From contig NZ_JAFBCN010000001.1 of assembly GCF_016907755.1 (NCBI RefSeq), positions 4,526,001-4,590,000 of the forward strand: a stretch of DNA of 64,000 nucleotides, given 5' to 3'. Position 1 is the stretch's first letter, and each line of letters starts with the position of its first letter. The DNA comes from Cellulosimicrobium cellulans (GTDB lineage: Bacteria; Actinomycetota; Actinomycetes; Actinomycetales; Cellulomonadaceae). Shown one piece after another: positions 37,211 to 45,597 of the stretch. Position numbers and translations under genes: made by a program. Under the pieces are notes generated by a model that had not been told where the DNA came from, did no database searches, and saw only the letters and a list, made by a program, of their open reading frames with translations.

Positions 37211-37831
37211 CTACCCGGCGCCGCCCCGGGGCGGTGTCCGGATGACGAGCACCGCGTCGACCGGGGCGCCGTCGAGCGCCCGGTAGGAGTGGTCCGCGTC
37301 GGACACCCAGCGCAGCTCGTCGCCCTCCTCGACCACGGCCTCCGCCCCGTGACGCCCGGCGCGCAGGCGGCCGCGCGTGATGAGCAGATGCTCGACGACG
37401 CCCGGCCCGTGGGGCGGAGAGGTCCGGTCCGCGTGGGGCTCCAGGTGCAGGTGGTAGACCTCGACGGCCGTGCCGCCGGGCAGGTGGTGGGCGTCGAGCA
37501 GCCGTGCGGTGACGCCCTCGGACGACACCTCGGTGCCCGCGCGCTCGGCGAGCAGCGTCGCGAGCGGGACGCCGAGCGCCCCGGCCAGGGCGTAGAGGGT
37601 CGCGAGCGTGGGGTTGCGCGCGCCGTGCTCGATCTCGGAGAGCGAGCCCTTGCCGATGCCCGCCGCGGCGGCGAGCGCCGACAACGAGAGCCCGCGCTCG
37701 GCACGCAGCGCCCGGAGCTGCGCGGCGACCGCCGCGAGCGTCCCGTCCTCCGCTCGTCCCGACGGGCGTCCGGGCGCTCCTCCGGTCTCGCCGTCCGGCC
37801 GTCTCCCCGCGCGCCCCGCCCCGTCGCTCAC
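37211..37831 (-). CDS. XRE-family regulator with cupin sensor domain
   Basis: The 206-residue protein has a disordered N-terminus, an XRE helix-turn-helix at about 38-95 (LRALRAERGLSLSALAAAAGIGKGSLSEIEHGARNPTLATLYALAGALGVPLATLL) and a C-terminal cupin (about 125-200). This MocR-unrelated HTH-cupin type usually controls a neighbouring transporter. It is divergent from a BenE-type transporter gene with 82 bases between. GTG 37831 is chosen since upstream sequence is not family-like. Confidence 0.88.
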   Translation of the reverse strand: MSDGAGRAGRRPDGETGGAPGRPSGRAEDGTLAAVAAQLRALRAERGLSLSALAAAAGIGKGSLSEIEHGARNPTLATLYALAGALGVPLATLLAERAGTEVSSEGVTARLLDAHHLPGGTAVEVYHLHLEPHADRTSPPHGPGVVEHLLITRGRLRAGRHGAEAVVEEGDELRWVSDADHSYRALDGAPVDAVLVIRTPPRGGAG

Positions 37832-37871
37832 GGGCCGCAGCCTACCGGCGCGGGTGTCGCGGGGCCTCTGA

Positions 37872-37898
37872 TACCGTTCCATGAACAGAACGCCCCCG
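37872..37898. promoter_or_regulatory. Candidate promoter/operator of the BenE gene
   Basis: TACCGT (37872-37877) is a -10-like box; next to it GTTC-CAT-GAAC (37876-37886) is a short dyad that could be bound by the divergent HTH-cupin protein. Confidence 0.4.
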
Positions 37899-37913
37899 TC
37901 TGCCAGGAGCAGC

Positions 37914-39143
37914 ATGGACCCCGCCCCGGACCGCCTGCGCCCCGTCCTCGCCGGGCTCGTGACCGCCCTCGTCGGCTTCACGAGCTCGTTCGCCGTCGTG
38001 CTCGCCGGTCTGCGCGCCGTCGGCGCGACCCCCGACCAGGCGGCCTCGGGACTCCTCGCACTCTGCGTCACGCAGGCCGTCGGCATCCTCTGGCTGACCA
38101 CCCGGCACCGCACCCCGCTCACGCTCGCGTGGTCCACGCCCGGCGCCGCGCTGCTCGTGAGCACGGGCGCCGTCGCGGGCGGGTGGCCCGCCGCGGTCGG
38201 GGCGTTCTGCGTCGTCGGCGGGCTCGTCCTGCTCACCGCCCTCTGGCCGCGCCTCGGCGGCCTCGTCGCCGCCATCCCGACGCCGATCGCCCAGGCGATG
38301 CTCGCCGGCGTGCTCCTGACCCTGTGCCTCGCACCGGTGCGCGCGGTCGTCGCCACACCGCTCCTCGTCGCACCGGTGATCGTCACGTGGCTCGTCCTGC
38401 TGCGGGTCGCGCCGCGCTGGGCCGCGCCCGCCGCGCTCGCGGTGACGCTCGCGATCGTCGGGTACGAGGCCGTGCACGGCGGGACGCTCGCCTGGTCCGA
38501 CGCCGTGCCGCGCCTCGACCTCACGGCGCCCACGCTCTCGTGGCAGGCCGTCGTCGGGCTCGCCGTCCCGCTCTACGTCGTGACGATGGCTTCGCAGAAC
38601 GTGCCCGGCGTCGCCGTCATGGCGTCGTTCGGCTATCGCGTGCCGTGGCGCGAGACGATGACCGTCACCGGCCTCGCGACCCTCGCCGGAGCGACCGCGG
38701 GCGGCCACACGATCAACCTCGCGGCGATCTCCGCCGCGCTCGCCGCAGGGCCCGAGGCGCACCCCGACCCCCGACGCCGCTGGCTCGCCGCCCACACCGC
38801 CGGGTGGGCGTACCTCGTGCTCGCCGTCGGGTCGGCAGGCCTCGCCGCGCTCGTCGCCGCCGCGCCCGCGGGGCTCGTCGAGGCGGCGGCCGGGCTCGCG
38901 CTCGTCGGTACGCTCGGCGCCGCCGTCGCCGGCGCCGTCGCCGAGCCGCGCGGACGCGAGGCCGCGGTCGTGACGTTCCTCGTCGCCGCGAGCGGCGCCG
39001 TCGTCGCGGGCATCGGCGCCGCGTTCTGGGCGATCCTCGCCGGGCTGGCCGTCCACGCGGTCCTCACGGTGCGCCGTCGGGCGCCGGACCCGCCGACAGC
39101 GCATCCCGGCCCGCGCGAGGTAGAACGACCGGTCGCGAGGTAG
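37914..39143 (+). CDS. benE: BenE-type benzoate/H+ symporter family transporter
   Basis: The 409-residue protein has 11-12 membrane helices; GFTSSFAVVLAGLRAVGATPDQAASGLLAL and AWSTPGAALL, with VPLYVVTMASQNVPGVAVM and AGATAGGHTINLAAISAAL, are typical of BenE. The family moves benzoate and other compounds; the substrate here is not proven. ATG 37881 is unlikely because the -10-like TACCGT at 37872-37877 would put the transcript start after it; ATG 37914 has AGGAG four bases upstream. Its last codons and stop lie inside a repeat (39115-39186). Confidence 0.87.
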   Translation: MDPAPDRLRPVLAGLVTALVGFTSSFAVVLAGLRAVGATPDQAASGLLALCVTQAVGILWLTTRHRTPLTLAWSTPGAALLVSTGAVAGGWPAAVGAFCVVGGLVLLTALWPRLGGLVAAIPTPIAQAMLAGVLLTLCLAPVRAVVATPLLVAPVIVTWLVLLRVAPRWAAPAALAVTLAIVGYEAVHGGTLAWSDAVPRLDLTAPTLSWQAVVGLAVPLYVVTMASQNVPGVAVMASFGYRVPWRETMTVTGLATLAGATAGGHTINLAAISAALAAGPEAHPDPRRRWLAAHTAGWAYLVLAVGSAGLAALVAAAPAGLVEAAAGLALVGTLGAAVAGAVAEPRGREAAVVTFLVAASGAVVAGIGAAFWAILAGLAVHAVLTVRRRAPDPPTAHPGPREVERPVAR

Positions 39144-39186
39144 AACCCCCCGTCTTCTACCTCGCGGCGGGAGGCTCTACCTCGCG
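39115..39186. repeat. Two direct and two inverted copies of a GCGAGGTAGA unit at convergent gene ends
   Basis: GCGAGGTAGAAC occurs at 39115-39126 and 39135-39146; its complement (TTCTACCTCGC) occurs at 39155-39165 and, with one change, at 39175-39185. Outer and inner copies can form hairpins. The stop TAG of the BenE gene and the stop of the convergent fusion gene are both inside the units, so the element is a bidirectional terminator and encodes both C-termini. Confidence 0.75.
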
Positions 39187-41519
39187 GGGGCCGGTGCCGG
39201 CTCGAGCGGGTCCGGTCCGAGGACCGGGAGGTTGTCGCGGAAGACGTTCGTCGGGTCGACGCGGCGCTTGACCTCCCGCAGCCGCTCCAGGGTCGCGGGC
39301 GGGAACGCGTTGGCGAGCCGCGCGGGGTGGCTGTCGAGGCGGCGGTCGGTGTCGAAGCTCAGGTACATGCCCTCGAACACGTCGGCCAGCGCGTCCCAGC
39401 GCGCGTCGAGCCGCGAGCGGCTCGCCCCCATCGCCGCGACCGAGAAGTTCGCCGACCGGTGCGCGTACGCCGTCGCGTCGGCTGGGACGTCGGACGCCGC
39501 GCCGCCCGTCGAGCGGATCTGGAAGAAGTACGTGTCGCCGCTCGCGACGAGCCCCGCGAGCCGGGCCGACGCCTCGGGCGTGAGGTGCTCCAGCAGGCCC
39601 GACCGCGACACGGGCTCGCCCTGGCCGCCGTGCGGGCCGGGCGCGGGTGCGGAGACGACGGCGTCGTAGGGCACGATCTGCGCCGTCGCCTGGGCGAGCA
39701 GCGGGGAGATCGCCGCGAACGGCTGCAGGCGGGCGAGGACGGTGTCCGGGTCGTCGGAGTCGACCATGGTCATGGACTGCGCGACGACGGGCTGGCCGGG
39801 GCGCGGGCGCCCGACGATCAGGAAGCTCGTCGTGTCGCGCGGCGACGTCTCGACCGTCGCGCCCCAGCGCTCGAGGAACCCGGCGAGGTCCGAGGCGTCG
39901 TGCACCATCTGCGCGAACCCCACCGCCGGGACCTCGTCCGCGACGAGCTCGAACGACGTGACGATCCCGACCTGCGACCCCGCGCCGCGCACGGCCCAGA
40001 ACAGGTCCGGGTTCTCGTCCGCGCTCGCCCGCACCACCGACCCGTCGGCGAGGACGACCTCGACGGCGCGCACGTGGTCGATCGTCAGACCGTGGGCGCG
40101 GCCGAGGAAGCCGATGCCGCCCGCGGTCGCGAGCCCGCCCACGCCCACGCCGCCGTAGTCGCCCGACGTGATCGCCCACCCGCGCGGCGCGAGCGCCGCC
40201 GCGACCTCGCCCCAGCGCGCGCCCGGCCCGACGCGCACGAGGTGCGCGGCGTCGTCGAGCACCTCGATCTGGTCCAGCGCGCCGAGGTCGAGGACGATCC
40301 CGCCGTCGTTCGTGGAGCGCCCGCTGATGCCGTGCCCGCCCGAGCGGACGGACAGCGGCACGGTGCGCGTCACCGGCTGGGCGCGCGCGAAGGCGAGCGC
40401 CGCGACGACCTCCGCGGTGTCGCGGGGCCGCAGCACGAGCCCGGGCGACCCGCCGCGCAGGTAGTTCGAGCGCACGCCCCCGTACGCGGAGTCGCCCGGC
40501 TCGACCGCGCGCTCCGCGAGCGAGGCGGGGACGTCGTCGTACGCGATGCCGTCGCGGCGCGCGACGCGGACCGCGAGCGGCACGACGCGGGACGTGTCGG
40601 TCCCGCTCGTCGCGCGCCCCGCGGCGACGGCGTCCCGCAGCGCGGGCGCGACCTCCTCGGCGAACCGGCGGGTCGTGCGCTCGTCGTCGGTCGCGAGGAT
40701 CAGCGTCGAGACGCCGTCCTCCAGGACGAGCGGCAGGAGCCGCTCGACCCAGGCCTCGGGCGGGCCGGCGAGGTCGGGCGCGCCGCCCAGGCCGCCCGAG
40801 CCGTCGGCGCCCTCGAAGGTGCCCGCCACGTTGAGCAGGCGCGTGACCTCGCGCGGGTCGCGCCCGACGGCGGTCGCGGCCTCGTCGATGCGCGCGTTGC
40901 CCGCGCGCAGCCCGTCCAGGCCGACGCGGCCCAGCGACGGGAGCCAGCCGTCGGCCTTCTCGCCGACGAGGCGCAGCATGCGAGGGCCGAGCGCGCCCAG
41001 CCAGAGCGGGATGCGCCGCGTGGTCCCCGGCCCGGCGGTCGCGCCGTCGAGCCGGTGGTGGCGCCCGGGGACGAACAGCTCGCCGTCGCCGTCCTCGCCC
41101 CAGATCGCCCGGACCACCTCGATCGCCTCGGCGAGCGCGTCGACGGACTCGCCCGGACTCAGGCGTTCGACGCCCATCGAGACCATGGCGTCCCAGAAGG
41201 CGCCCGCGCCCAGCGCGAGGTCGACGCGCCCGTCGGACAGCAGGTCGAGGCTCGCCGCGGCGCGCGCGAGCACGGCGGGCTGGCGCATCGGGACGTTGAC
41301 GACGTCGGGCGCGACGTGGATGCGCTCCGTCGCGGACGCGACGTACGACAGCAGGGTCCACGTGTCGAGGAAGCGCGGCTGGTACGGGTGGTCCTGGAAC
41401 GTCACGAGGTCGTAGCCGAGGTCCTCGGCGAGGCGGGCGAGCCCGACCGTCGCCTCCGGGTCCTGCGCCGACGGCGTGACGAACGTGCCGAACCGGAGGG
41501 GGTGGCCGTAGTCGGTCAT
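39177..41519 (-). CDS. Fusion of luciferase-like (LLM) flavin oxidoreductase and BBE-type FAD oxidase
   Basis: The 780-residue protein starts with an LLM-class barrel at about 1-300 (FGTFVTPSAQ, VTFQDHPYQPRFLDTW, GRVDLALGAGAFWDAM, WLGALGPRMLRLVGEKADGW). From about 340 it is a PCMH FAD-binding domain (LVLRPRDTAEVVAALAFA, PLSVRSGGHGISGRSTNDGG, GGVGVGGLATAGGIGFLGR) and it ends with a BBE motif (VKRRVDPTNVFRDN). The His in SGGHG is the usual covalent FAD site. LLM and BBE enzymes are normally separate. ATG 41519 overlaps the stop of the upstream LLM gene by four bases. Both are probably under MarR control. The substrate is unknown. Confidence 0.9.
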   Translation of the reverse strand: MTDYGHPLRFGTFVTPSAQDPEATVGLARLAEDLGYDLVTFQDHPYQPRFLDTWTLLSYVASATERIHVAPDVVNVPMRQPAVLARAAASLDLLSDGRVDLALGAGAFWDAMVSMGVERLSPGESVDALAEAIEVVRAIWGEDGDGELFVPGRHHRLDGATAGPGTTRRIPLWLGALGPRMLRLVGEKADGWLPSLGRVGLDGLRAGNARIDEAATAVGRDPREVTRLLNVAGTFEGADGSGGLGGAPDLAGPPEAWVERLLPLVLEDGVSTLILATDDERTTRRFAEEVAPALRDAVAAGRATSGTDTSRVVPLAVRVARRDGIAYDDVPASLAERAVEPGDSAYGGVRSNYLRGGSPGLVLRPRDTAEVVAALAFARAQPVTRTVPLSVRSGGHGISGRSTNDGGIVLDLGALDQIEVLDDAAHLVRVGPGARWGEVAAALAPRGWAITSGDYGGVGVGGLATAGGIGFLGRAHGLTIDHVRAVEVVLADGSVVRASADENPDLFWAVRGAGSQVGIVTSFELVADEVPAVGFAQMVHDASDLAGFLERWGATVETSPRDTTSFLIVGRPRPGQPVVAQSMTMVDSDDPDTVLARLQPFAAISPLLAQATAQIVPYDAVVSAPAPGPHGGQGEPVSRSGLLEHLTPEASARLAGLVASGDTYFFQIRSTGGAASDVPADATAYAHRSANFSVAAMGASRSRLDARWDALADVFEGMYLSFDTDRRLDSHPARLANAFPPATLERLREVKRRVDPTNVFRDNLPVLGPDPLEPAPAPAR

Positions 41520-42466
41520 GCGCGGTCCTCGCCGTCCCTCGTGACGCCCGACGCCGGGCCGCCCGGGGCGGTGCCGCGTGCGGCCGCGACGAGCTCGCGC
41601 GCCGCAGGGGCGACCTCCTGGCCGACGACGGCGAGCGTCGTCGGGTCGTCGCCCGCGACGATCCACGTGGACACTCCGTGCTCGAGCGTCACCTCCGCGA
41701 CCTGCTCGGCCCACTGGCGCGGCGAGCCCTGGAGGAACCCTGCGCCGCCGTCGGCGGTGAACCGGCCGCCCACGTTGAGGAGCCTGCGCACGGCCCGCGG
41801 GTCACGACCCGCGTCCTCGGCGGCGGCGTCGATCGTCGCGTTGCCCTGCGCCAGCGCCTCGAAGCTCTGGAGGTACGCGAGCGACGGGAGCCAGCCGTCG
41901 GCCTTCGCCCCGACGAGGCGCAGCATCCGGGGCTTGAGCGCGCCGACCCAGATCTCGACGTCGTGCGCGGGTGCGGGCCCGCGCTTGGCGCCGTCGACGT
42001 GGTGGCGCGACCCGCCCGCGACGAGGCGGTCGCGCGTGGACGTGTCCCACAGCCCGCGGACGACGTCGATGCCCTCGGAGAGCGCGTCGACCGACTCCCC
42101 CGGCGTCAGGCGCTCGCCGCCCATCGCGACGATCGGGTCCCAGAACCCGCCCGCGCCGAGTCCCAGCTCGACGCGCCCGCCCGAGAGCCGATCGAGGCTC
42201 GCGACGGCCCGCGCGAGGACGGCCGGCGGGCGCAGCGGCAGGTTGAGCACGTTGCCCGCGAGGCGGACGCGCTCGGTGCGCGCGGCGACCCAGGACAGCA
42301 GCGTCCACGTGTCGAGGAACGCCGCCTGGTAGGGGTGGTCCTGGAACGTGACGAGGTCGAGGCCCACCTCCTCGGAGAGCTGCGCCAGCGCGACGGCATG
42401 GTGCGGCGCCGCGGCGGTAGGCGTGACGAAGGACCCGAAGCGCAGGTCGTGGCCGTAGTCGGGCAT
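41516..42466 (-). CDS. LLM-class flavin-dependent oxidoreductase
   Basis: The 316-residue protein is a single-domain luciferase-like barrel (MPDYGHDLRFGSFVTP, VTFQDHPYQAAFLDTW, GRVELGLGAGGFWDPI, EIWVGALKPRMLRLVGAKADGW). It is closely related to the N-terminal half of the next gene, so one arose by duplication. FMN or F420 is the likely cofactor. The start at 42466 lies just after an inverted repeat (42483-42511). It overlaps its partner by ATGA, so they are co-translated. Confidence 0.9.
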   Translation of the reverse strand: MPDYGHDLRFGSFVTPTAAAPHHAVALAQLSEEVGLDLVTFQDHPYQAAFLDTWTLLSWVAARTERVRLAGNVLNLPLRPPAVLARAVASLDRLSGGRVELGLGAGGFWDPIVAMGGERLTPGESVDALSEGIDVVRGLWDTSTRDRLVAGGSRHHVDGAKRGPAPAHDVEIWVGALKPRMLRLVGAKADGWLPSLAYLQSFEALAQGNATIDAAAEDAGRDPRAVRRLLNVGGRFTADGGAGFLQGSPRQWAEQVAEVTLEHGVSTWIVAGDDPTTLAVVGQEVAPAARELVAAARGTAPGGPASGVTRDGEDRA

Positions 42467-42482
42467 GGCTCCTCGCGATCTC

Positions 42483-42511
42483 AAGATACGTTGCTGTACA
42501 GAACATATCTT
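42483..42511. promoter_or_regulatory. MarR-type operator
   Basis: AAGATACGTT (42483-42492) and AACATATCTT (42502-42511) match as inverted arms at nine of ten positions with a nine-base spacer, in an AT-rich patch between the divergent LLM and marR genes. Confidence 0.75.
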
Positions 42512-42557
42512 CAACAGATAGGTGGTGCAACCGCATTCCCGGCGGTAGGGTGGGCGG

Positions 42558-43094
42558 ATGAGCACGAGCACGACGACCGCTCCCACGACCGGCCCCGCCG
42601 AGCTCCCCGGCCGTCTCGAGGACCTCGGCTGGCACCTCGGCGTGCTGCTGCGCGCCTACCGCGCGACCGTCGAGCAGGCGCTCGACGACGTCCCGCACGG
42701 CACGCGCGGCTACCAGGTCCTCGTCACCGTCGCGCAGGGCGACCACCCCACCCAGCTCGCCCTCGCCGAGCACCACGGCATCGACCGGACCGTCATGACC
42801 TACCTCGTCGACGACCTCGTCGCCGCAGGCCTCGTCGAGCGGCAGCAGAACCCCGCCGACCGCCGCGCGCGCCGCGTCGTCGCGACGCCCGAGGGCCGCC
42901 GTCGGCTCGCCGGCTGGGCCGCCGCCGTGCACGACGCCGAGGAGCAGCTCCTCGGCATGCTCTCGCCCGACGAGCGCAGCGCCTTCCGCACGCTCATGCG
43001 CCGCGTCGCGTGCGACCTCCGCGACGTCGACGCCACCACCGACCCCTGCACCGTCGCCGAGCACACCCTCGGAGCCCCCACCCCGCCGCGGTAG
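42558..43094 (+). CDS. MarR-family transcriptional regulator
   Basis: The 178-residue protein has the MarR winged helix at about 50-120 (HPTQLALAEHHGIDRTVMTYLVDDLVAAGLVERQQNPADRRARRVVATPEG) and flanking dimer helices. It most likely controls itself and the two divergent flavin enzymes through the repeat at 42483-42511. TAGGGT (42546-42551), six bases and then ATG suggest a leaderless message. The ligand is unknown. Confidence 0.93.
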   Translation: MSTSTTTAPTTGPAELPGRLEDLGWHLGVLLRAYRATVEQALDDVPHGTRGYQVLVTVAQGDHPTQLALAEHHGIDRTVMTYLVDDLVAAGLVERQQNPADRRARRVVATPEGRRRLAGWAAAVHDAEEQLLGMLSPDERSAFRTLMRRVACDLRDVDATTDPCTVAEHTLGAPTPPR

Positions 43095-43123
43095 TTCGGG
43101 TCGACGACGCGGCTCTCGCTGGT

Positions 43124-43179
43124 CGAGCATGCGGTTGCGGCCCGTCCGGGGGCCGGAGCGGGCCATGACGGCATGCTCG
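43124..43179. terminator. Terminator between marR and the GPH symporter gene
   Basis: CGAGCATGC (43124-43132) pairs with GCATGCTCG (43171-43179); an inner CCCG...CGGG pair closes the loop. It lies between convergent genes. Confidence 0.55.
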
Positions 43180-43201
43180 GCGCGACGGGGCGACCGGTTT
43201 C

Positions 43202-44650
43202 CTATCTCGGGAGGGGGTCGGCCGCCGTCGGGGACGCGCCGGCGTCGGTGAGTGCGGCGTCGGTGTCCTCGGGGTCGCGACCGCGGAGGGGGTAGAACCA
43301 GAAGCACACGAACGCGAGCGCGGCGAGGACCACGGGGACGCCACCGAGGAGGAGGCGCACGCCGGTCGCGACGCTGTCGGGCTGCACGACGTCGCCCGCA
43401 CCCTCGACGTACCCGCTCGCCGACAGCACGCCCGCGACGAGCACGGCCTGGACGATCACGGAACCGCGCACGACGAACCCGTTGGCGCCGAAGTACATGC
43501 CCTCGCGGCGCAGACCGGTGCGGCGCTCGTCGTCGTCGATGACCTGCGCGAGCGCGACCTCGAGCACCTGCATGAGCCCCGCGACGCCGACGCCCACGGC
43601 GAGCCCGGCGAGCGCGGCGCCGAGCACGGTGGACGGGACGAGGTAGAGGCACGTCGCGAGGCCGTACACCGCGACGACCCAGAGCATGGCCGATCGCGGG
43701 CCGATCTTCCGCACGACCCACGACCACCCGACGATCGACGGGATCGCGGCGACGAAGATCGGGGCGAGCAGCAGCGTCGCGTCGGCCTCGGCGCCACCCA
43801 GCGTGTAGCGCACGTAGAACGGGATCGCGGCGAGCACGATGGCGGTCGTGCTCTGGAGCAGGAGCGACCCGAGCACGTAGGTGACGAACGCCCGGTTGGC
43901 GAACGTGTAGCGGAGCTGGTCCCCCAGCCCGACGGCGGCCTCACGCTCGCGCACGACGGCGTCGTCGACCGGGCGCTCGACCATCCCCGCGAGGGACCAC
44001 ACGAAGAACGCGAGGCTCACGACCGCGAGCAGCAGCGCCATCCACGTCCACCCGAACGTGCCGTACAGCAGCGGCGCCCCGGCGGTGCCGAGGATCATGC
44101 CGACGAGGCCGAAGATCTGGCGCGGCGTGTTGCCGCGGGCGCGCTCCGCCGTCGTGCGGAAGATCTCGGGGAACAGCGCGGAGATGTTGAGCGCGACGAC
44201 GACGTACGCGACGTCGAACAGCGCGACGACGACGAGGAACCACACGACGAGGCCGGTCGGGCCCACGGCGGGCGGCATCCAGACGAGCGCGAACGCGACG
44301 ACGAGCGGCACGATCCCCAGCACGATCCAGGGGACGCGCCGGCCCCACCGCGTGCGGCGCCGGTCGGACGCCGCGCCGACGAGGGGGTTGAGCAGGGCGT
44401 TGAGGATCCCGTGCGCGACCATCGCACCGGCGACCCAGCCGGCGCGCACGCCGAGGTGGTCGACGTAGAAGTAGACGACGAACGCGGAGAACGTCTGCAT
44501 CAGCAGGTTCGAGGGGAACGCGGACGCGCCGTAGGCGATCGTCCGCGCGCGGGAGGGCGCACCGACGAGCCGGCGGTCCCGCATCCGCGCGAGCAGCCCG
44601 CCACCCGCCGTGGGCACGCTGCCCGACGGCGTCCCGTGCGGGGCGCTCAC
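43202..44650 (-). CDS. GPH-family (glycoside-pentoside-hexuronide:cation) sugar symporter
   Basis: The 482-residue protein has 12 membrane helices; FSAFVVYFYVDHLGVRAGWVAGAMVAHGILNALLNPLVGAASDRRRTRWGRRVPWIVLG is the MelB-like helix 1-3 pattern with DRRRTRWGRR loop. GTG 44650 overlaps the stop of the deacetylase gene by four bases. With ROK and ChbG-type genes in the same operon it probably takes up a disaccharide or N-acetylated oligosaccharide; this is inferred from context. Confidence 0.9.
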   Translation of the reverse strand: MSAPHGTPSGSVPTAGGGLLARMRDRRLVGAPSRARTIAYGASAFPSNLLMQTFSAFVVYFYVDHLGVRAGWVAGAMVAHGILNALLNPLVGAASDRRRTRWGRRVPWIVLGIVPLVVAFALVWMPPAVGPTGLVVWFLVVVALFDVAYVVVALNISALFPEIFRTTAERARGNTPRQIFGLVGMILGTAGAPLLYGTFGWTWMALLLAVVSLAFFVWSLAGMVERPVDDAVVREREAAVGLGDQLRYTFANRAFVTYVLGSLLLQSTTAIVLAAIPFYVRYTLGGAEADATLLLAPIFVAAIPSIVGWSWVVRKIGPRSAMLWVVAVYGLATCLYLVPSTVLGAALAGLAVGVGVAGLMQVLEVALAQVIDDDERRTGLRREGMYFGANGFVVRGSVIVQAVLVAGVLSASGYVEGAGDVVQPDSVATGVRLLLGGVPVVLAALAFVCFWFYPLRGRDPEDTDAALTDAGASPTAADPLPR

Positions 44651-45597
44651 CGCTCGCCCCGCTGCACCGCGCGCAGGTCCCGCCAACCGACCCGGACGAT
44701 GCCCTCCTCGGCGATCACGGCCGCGACGGCCGGGTCGGCGAGGAGACGGTGCTCGAAGCCGCGCTTCGCGACGCCGTAGTCGGCGACGTCGCCGAGCTCG
44801 TCGTCGTCGAGCATCGGGTGGAGGAAGATCTCCGTCACCCCCGACGGCGCGCGGCGCAGCAGGTCGAGGAAGTCCGCCCGGACGTTCTCGTAGTCCTCCT
44901 CCTCGACCGTCCCGGCGCCGTCGAGCTCGAAGGGGTGGGTCCACAGCCGGTCGACCAGCACGACGCCGAGCGCGTCCGCCGCGGCCGTCGCCTCGTCGAG
45001 CAGGGCCTGGAAGTCGCCCGGGGGCAGCACCATCCCGTCGGTCGTGCGGGGCAGGCGGAACGGCAGGCGGTGCCGGGCGGCGAGCTCGAAGACCTGCGGG
45101 AGGAACGAGCGCCCCGTCTCGAGCCCGTAGACGGAGCCCATGTGGTTGTCGAGGTGCGAGACGTCGACCCCGGCCGCGAGCGCCGTGTCGAGCTGGGCCG
45201 TGAGCTCGGCGACGACGTCCTCGACGCGCGCCTGGCGCTCGACGGTGAGGACGTCGCGCGGGAAGTAGCCCGCGTCGTCGACCAGGGAGGTGCCCGTGCC
45301 GGTGAGCGGGCGCCACCGGTACCGCGTCCACTCGCTGGTCAGCACGAGGTGCACGCCGACGTCGACGGGGTGCGCGGCCGCGAAGGCGAGCGCGTCCGGA
45401 GCCCACCCGCACGGGACCATCACCGTCGCGGAGTCGACGTGCCCGGCGAGGAGGAGCTCGGAGACCGCGCGGTTGGCGGCGCGGCACATGCCGTAGTCGT
45501 CGGCGTTGAGGATGATCGCGCGCGCGTCGGCCGCGAGGCCCAGCCGGGAGACCAGGTCCGACGGCGGCGCTCCCCCGCCCGGTGCGGCGGCGGTCAC
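44647..45597 (-). CDS. ChbG/YdjC-type carbohydrate deacetylase
   Basis: The 316-residue protein has the YdjC fold marks: AIILNADDYGMCRAANRAV (metal Asp and catalytic Asp), DVGVHLVLTSEW, and VSHLDNHMGSVYG (metal His residues). ChbG of Escherichia coli removes the acetyl group from chitobiose and chitotriose before hydrolysis. No signal peptide, so it acts in the cytoplasm on imported sugar. GTG 45597 overlaps the ROK stop by four bases. Substrate could also be another acetylated oligosaccharide. Confidence 0.88.
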   Translation of the reverse strand: MTAAAPGGGAPPSDLVSRLGLAADARAIILNADDYGMCRAANRAVSELLLAGHVDSATVMVPCGWAPDALAFAAAHPVDVGVHLVLTSEWTRYRWRPLTGTGTSLVDDAGYFPRDVLTVERQARVEDVVAELTAQLDTALAAGVDVSHLDNHMGSVYGLETGRSFLPQVFELAARHRLPFRLPRTTDGMVLPPGDFQALLDEATAAADALGVVLVDRLWTHPFELDGAGTVEEEDYENVRADFLDLLRRAPSGVTEIFLHPMLDDDELGDVADYGVAKRGFEHRLLADPAVAAVIAEEGIVRVGWRDLRAVQRGER

